A stretch of 8,606 nt of DNA, from assembly GCA_023458915.1 (NCBI GenBank), contig JAEWWM010000046.1:1-8606 (forward strand). Direction: 5' to 3'. The DNA comes from Bacillota bacterium. GTDB lineage: Bacteria > Bacillota > Clostridia > Oscillospirales > Acutalibacteraceae. The notes below the pieces were generated by a model that saw nothing but the letters and a program-made list of their open reading frames with translations, did no database searches and was not told the DNA's origin. This document shows positions 6,154-8,606 of this stretch, in pieces (the stretch's first letter is position 1; each line of letters begins with the position of its first letter). The position numbers and the translations under genes were made by a program.

Positions 6154-7794
6154 CTATTGTGTGGCATCGCCTCTGAATGATGATGATGTTGACGATGAAG
6201 GCGACGATTCATTATTCTGCAATTCAGGTACTTGTTTAAGCATTTCATCCATCTTTTGAATTTGTTCTTTAACGAAGTTTATAAATTCATTAATTTTATC
6301 TATAGTAGGCTTCTGTTTTAATAAATTTATGCCTTCTACAAATTTTTCAGAAAACTTATCTTGGGGATTAGAATATTTGTCTCTTTCATTTTCGAATACC
6401 ATCATGCCCAAATGCGCGTGTTCCCAGATTGTTGTTGTATAATTTTCCTCATCATTGGATAATTCCAAATTCTGTTTGCTTAGCGAATCATTGGAAATAG
6501 CTGTTAAAACTTTATTTATAACATTCCGTACCATAGTATTCCGCATGTTACCATCATCATTTATAGGCCACCAATTCTTATAAACGGAACTATCATACAA
6601 TGAAATAACATGAACATACGTTGAAAATATTACTAGCACATCTTTTAAAATATCTAATTTGTCTTCAAAACTTGGTTGTTTTTTAGAATTTAAACTAGAA
6701 TCTAAAAATGCGTTGTATTTTTCCTTCACTATGCCGTAATCACTCTGTCGATATTTTCGGCCCATTTCTATTCTTAATGCTTCAGCCTGATCATCTAAAA
6801 CTTTTATTAGATTTTTAAAATATCTTTTACTGCCAACTAATATCGCTTCTTCATTTTCAGTTGCAATACTTTTCTTATTTTTAAAATCATTAACAATAGC
6901 ATTATAAACTATGCCATTTTTCTCATAAGCACTGTCTGTATTGATGATCTTATCATCTTTGATAATAATATTATAAATATTTTCTCCGGCAGCGATTTTG
7001 ACAGCATTTATGGCGGCATTTGCAATAGTACCACCTTTAATAGGACGACCATTTAAATAATAAAAATAATTACTAAATCCCTGGCGTACTCGCTTCAACA
7101 GTTCTGTGTATACCAAATCCGGAAATTCTTTCGGTACTGATGAATCGACTTCATCTGACTCGACTTCATTACCCCATTTCCAACTATTATCTGGCAGAGT
7201 ATCTAATAATTTATCGAGAGGGAAACTCTCTAGTCCACGTTTAATTGCTATTCCTTTACTTACTTCCGCTAATTGATGATATTGCCTTGATTTCAACACT
7301 AGGCCAGTAGCAATTAAAGCTACACCAGCCACACTCGCTGTGGTACCCAAAATTATTCCGGTTTTTTGCTTTGAAGATAAGTTTTTGCTCCCCTTGCTAG
7401 AAATTTGTGAAAATTTATTTAATGTTGAAGCTTTAACAACATTAGAACTGACTTCATTGGGATTCTCTTTTGCTGATACTATTCCAGCTCCTACTTGAGC
7501 CATAGTTAAAAAACTCAGCGCCGATGCAATAGCCTTATTTCTAAACCCATTTGCTCCTCCGGCAACTGAATTTAGCTCAGCTTCGCTTAAATTTTTTAAT
7601 TCTTTCAAATCATCTTGATTAAAATTGCTGTACTTATCCATAAATTCTTTTAACTCCATTTTACTGATTTTTAAATCATTTTTTAATTTTATTATATAAT
7701 AAAGTTCATCAAAAGTCTCAGCTTTTACTACTTTGTTCATTAATTCTTCATTTTCGAATATTTTTTCGATTAATTTTAAAATTTTTTTGTTCAT
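6154..7794 (-). CDS. Nif11-type double-glycine leader fused to a large unknown protein
   Basis: A 546-residue protein. Residues 1-80 match the Nif11-like leader family: helical, charged, with LSEAELNSVAGG at 69-80 and the double glycine at 79-80. Such leaders normally head short RiPP precursors and are cut after GG by C39-type peptidase transporters or paired with maturation enzymes. Here about 466 residues follow. Residues 87-108 are hydrophobic and end in VSA, like a secretory signal. A second hydrophobic segment at 145-167 looks membrane-spanning. Residues 170-525 are mostly charged and probably helical, without a family I recognise (landmarks NWWPINDDGN 408-417 and WEHAHLGMM 457-465). The tail at 529-546 is Ser-rich and includes RGD. 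There is no cysteine anywhere, which argues against a lanthipeptide or disulfide-bonded product. AAAGGTGG lies 8 nt before the ATG. It is a single gene with its own promoter and no transporter or modifying enzyme nearby. A secreted or surface effector is a guess. Confidence 0.85.
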   Translation of the reverse strand: MNKKILKLIEKIFENEELMNKVVKAETFDELYYIIKLKNDLKISKMELKEFMDKYSNFNQDDLKELKNLSEAELNSVAGGANGFRNKAIASALSFLTMAQVGAGIVSAKENPNEVSSNVVKASTLNKFSQISSKGSKNLSSKQKTGIILGTTASVAGVALIATGLVLKSRQYHQLAEVSKGIAIKRGLESFPLDKLLDTLPDNSWKWGNEVESDEVDSSVPKEFPDLVYTELLKRVRQGFSNYFYYLNGRPIKGGTIANAAINAVKIAAGENIYNIIIKDDKIINTDSAYEKNGIVYNAIVNDFKNKKSIATENEEAILVGSKRYFKNLIKVLDDQAEALRIEMGRKYRQSDYGIVKEKYNAFLDSSLNSKKQPSFEDKLDILKDVLVIFSTYVHVISLYDSSVYKNWWPINDDGNMRNTMVRNVINKVLTAISNDSLSKQNLELSNDEENYTTTIWEHAHLGMMVFENERDKYSNPQDKFSEKFVEGINLLKQKPTIDKINEFINFVKEQIQKMDEMLKQVPELQNNESSPSSSTSSSFRGDATQ

Positions 7795-7827
7795 GTTTTA
7801 TACCACCTTTATTTTTAATTATGTTCT

Positions 7828-7855
7828 ATTATAGCACATTTGACTCAAAAAACAA
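7828..7855 (-). promoter_or_regulatory. Promoter of the Nif11-leader gene
   Basis: On the minus strand, a perfect TATAAT (7828-7833) is preceded by TGC, forming an extended -10. The weak -35 TTGTTT lies at 7850-7855 with a 16-nt spacer. The start would be near 7821, giving a short leader of under 30 nt. Confidence 0.6.
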
Positions 7856-7896
7856 TCATATAATTTATTTTTTTGTTTTTTCTAAACAAAACATCG

Positions 7897-7924
7897 TTGA
7901 CCGATTGATTTAAATTTGTATTAA
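7897..7924 (+). promoter_or_regulatory. Possible promoter of remA
   Basis: TTGACC (7897-7902), a 16-nt spacer and TATTAA (7919-7924), about 61 nt before the remA start codon. The -35 is good and the -10 only fair. The intergenic region is very AT-rich, so chance matches are easy. Confidence 0.4.
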
Positions 7925-7984
7925 TTTTAAAATATTAGCAAATTTATTTTTAGGTAAAAATTATTTTATAAGGGGTTTTTCCCT

Positions 7985-8236
7985 GTGACTCTTATTAACA
8001 TAGGATTTGGAAACTTAATCTCCGCTGAAAGGCTTGTTACCGTGCTCAGTGTGGAATCAGCTCCTATTAAAAGGCTCGCCCATTTAGCAAAAGAAAAAGG
8101 CAATTTAATTGATGCCTCTTGCGGGCGCAAAACTCAGTCAGTTTTGGTTATGGACAGCGGACATATTATACTTTCTGCGCTGGGCAGCGAAACTATACTC
8201 AACAAACTTTCTAAAAATGAAGACGAAGCAAATTAA
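7985..8236 (+). CDS. remA: RemA-family regulator (DUF370)
   Basis: An 83-residue RemA/DUF370 protein. In Bacillus subtilis RemA is a ring-forming DNA-binding protein that activates biofilm-matrix genes; its role in clostridia is less clear. The family signature is intact: LINIGFGN (3-10), SAPIKR (25-30), LIDASCGRKTQSVLVMDSGHIILSAL as two adjacent stretches from 41 to 66. Basic residues Arg16, Arg48 and Lys49 lie where the Bacillus protein has DNA-binding arginines. The start is GTG; TAAGGGG at 7969-7975 supports it with 9-nt spacing, and the resulting N-terminus matches the family. It precedes gmk, the conserved Firmicutes order. The usual upstream partner (yicC/yloC family) is absent: the divergent Nif11-leader gene lies there instead. 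Confidence 0.92.
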   Translation: MTLINIGFGNLISAERLVTVLSVESAPIKRLAHLAKEKGNLIDASCGRKTQSVLVMDSGHIILSALGSETILNKLSKNEDEAN

Positions 8237-8261
8237 ACTTATTCTAAAACTATATTTTTCT

Positions 8262-8294
8262 GTTTCTTTTCTCGTCGCCGGCGGGAAAAGAAAC
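8262..8294 (+). other. Strong 15-bp hairpin between remA and gmk
   Basis: Arms 8262-8276 and 8280-8294 pair at all 15 positions (two G-U pairs) around the 3-nt loop GCC. The outer ten pairs are GTTTCTTTTC/GAAAAGAAAC. No T-run follows, so it is not a standard terminator. It may be an RNA-processing or stability element, an attenuator, or a copy of a dispersed palindromic repeat. Confidence 0.6.
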
Positions 8295-8362
8295 TACTAG
8301 CAATTTTGATTTTAAAACAGTTCTAGTTTAATTAATTTTTTAGGGAGAGATACAATTTAATT

Positions 8363-8606
8363 ATGAAAGAAAATAAAAAAGGATTATTAATAGTTCTGTC
8401 AGGACCCTCCGGAGCGGGAAAAGATTCTGTACTTCGAAAAATATTAGAAAAAAGAAAAGATTTGAAGCTTTCTATTTCATACACAACACGCCCTCCGCGA
8501 GAAGGAGAAATAAACGGCAAAGATTATCATTTTGTAAGTAAAGATGAATTTATGAGCCTAGTAAATAATGGTCAAATGCTTGAGTATGCTCTTTATTGTG
8601 ACAATT
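8363..8606 (+). CDS. gmk: Guanylate kinase, 5' part
   Basis: The first 81 codons of guanylate kinase, cut by the window end (full proteins are about 200 residues). The enzyme phosphorylates GMP to GDP with ATP in the cytoplasm, in purine recycling and synthesis. The Walker A loop GPSGAGKDS lies at residues 14-22, followed by SISYTTRPPREGEINGKDYHF (within 39-59), the GMP-binding region with the conserved TTRxPRxGE and YHF elements. The ATG at 8363 fits the family's N-terminus. The nearest ribosome-binding-like sequence, AGGGAGA at 8342-8348, is an unusually far 14 nt upstream. It lies 126 nt after remA and may be co-transcribed with it past the strong hairpin. Confidence 0.93.
   Translation, partial: MKENKKGLLIVLSGPSGAGKDSVLRKILEKRKDLKLSISYTTRPPREGEINGKDYHFVSKDEFMSLVNNGQMLEYALYCDN

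Noticed and set aside
8109..8300. Alternative-frame open stretch overlapping remA
   Set aside because: RemA is clear in the other frame; this one has no features and runs through the hairpin.

Overview
The window is AT-rich DNA from a low-GC Gram-positive bacterium, most likely a clostridium of the Oscillospirales/Ruminococcaceae kind. The pointers are the remA-gmk pair, strong AGGAGG-like ribosome binding sites, CCA-encoded tRNAs, and sigma-A-type promoters. The exact taxon cannot be fixed from this sequence. A broken gene and a convergent gene overlap would fit a genome undergoing some erosion, but that is only a hint.

Layout. (1) 37-178: tRNA-Ser(GCU) with a clear intrinsic terminator. 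(2) 466-1308, minus: a CPBP-family membrane protease gene interrupted by an in-frame TAA exactly where the first catalytic Glu of EExxxR should be. (3) 1309-1687: a divergent regulatory region with a good extended -10 promoter for alaS and a leader of about 174 nt that can fold into a hairpin plus an H-type pseudoknot. (4) 1688-4276, plus: alaS, full length, converging with and overlapping by 26 bp (5) 4251-5186, minus: a class II fructose-bisphosphate aldolase gene with its own promoter. (6) 5187-5531: an intergenic region with the fba promoter, a perfect 10-bp inverted repeat and a promoter for (7) 5532-6062: a five-gene tRNA cluster Val-Asp-Phe-Gly-Cys, closed by a bidirectional terminator. 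(8) 6154-7794, minus: a 546-residue protein with a Nif11-type double-glycine leader on a very large unrecognised cargo. (9) 7985-8236: remA; then a strong 15-bp hairpin and (10) the 5' part of gmk, running off the end.

Most genes here are housekeeping: translation (alaS, six tRNAs), glycolysis (fba) and nucleotide metabolism and regulation (gmk, remA). The accessory items are the dead CPBP protease and the Nif11-leader protein. The latter is the strongest candidate for something undescribed. It joins a RiPP-precursor-type leader ending in LNSVAGG to a cysteine-free protein of about 466 residues with two hydrophobic segments and a Ser-rich tail. No maturation enzyme or transporter is encoded in the window.
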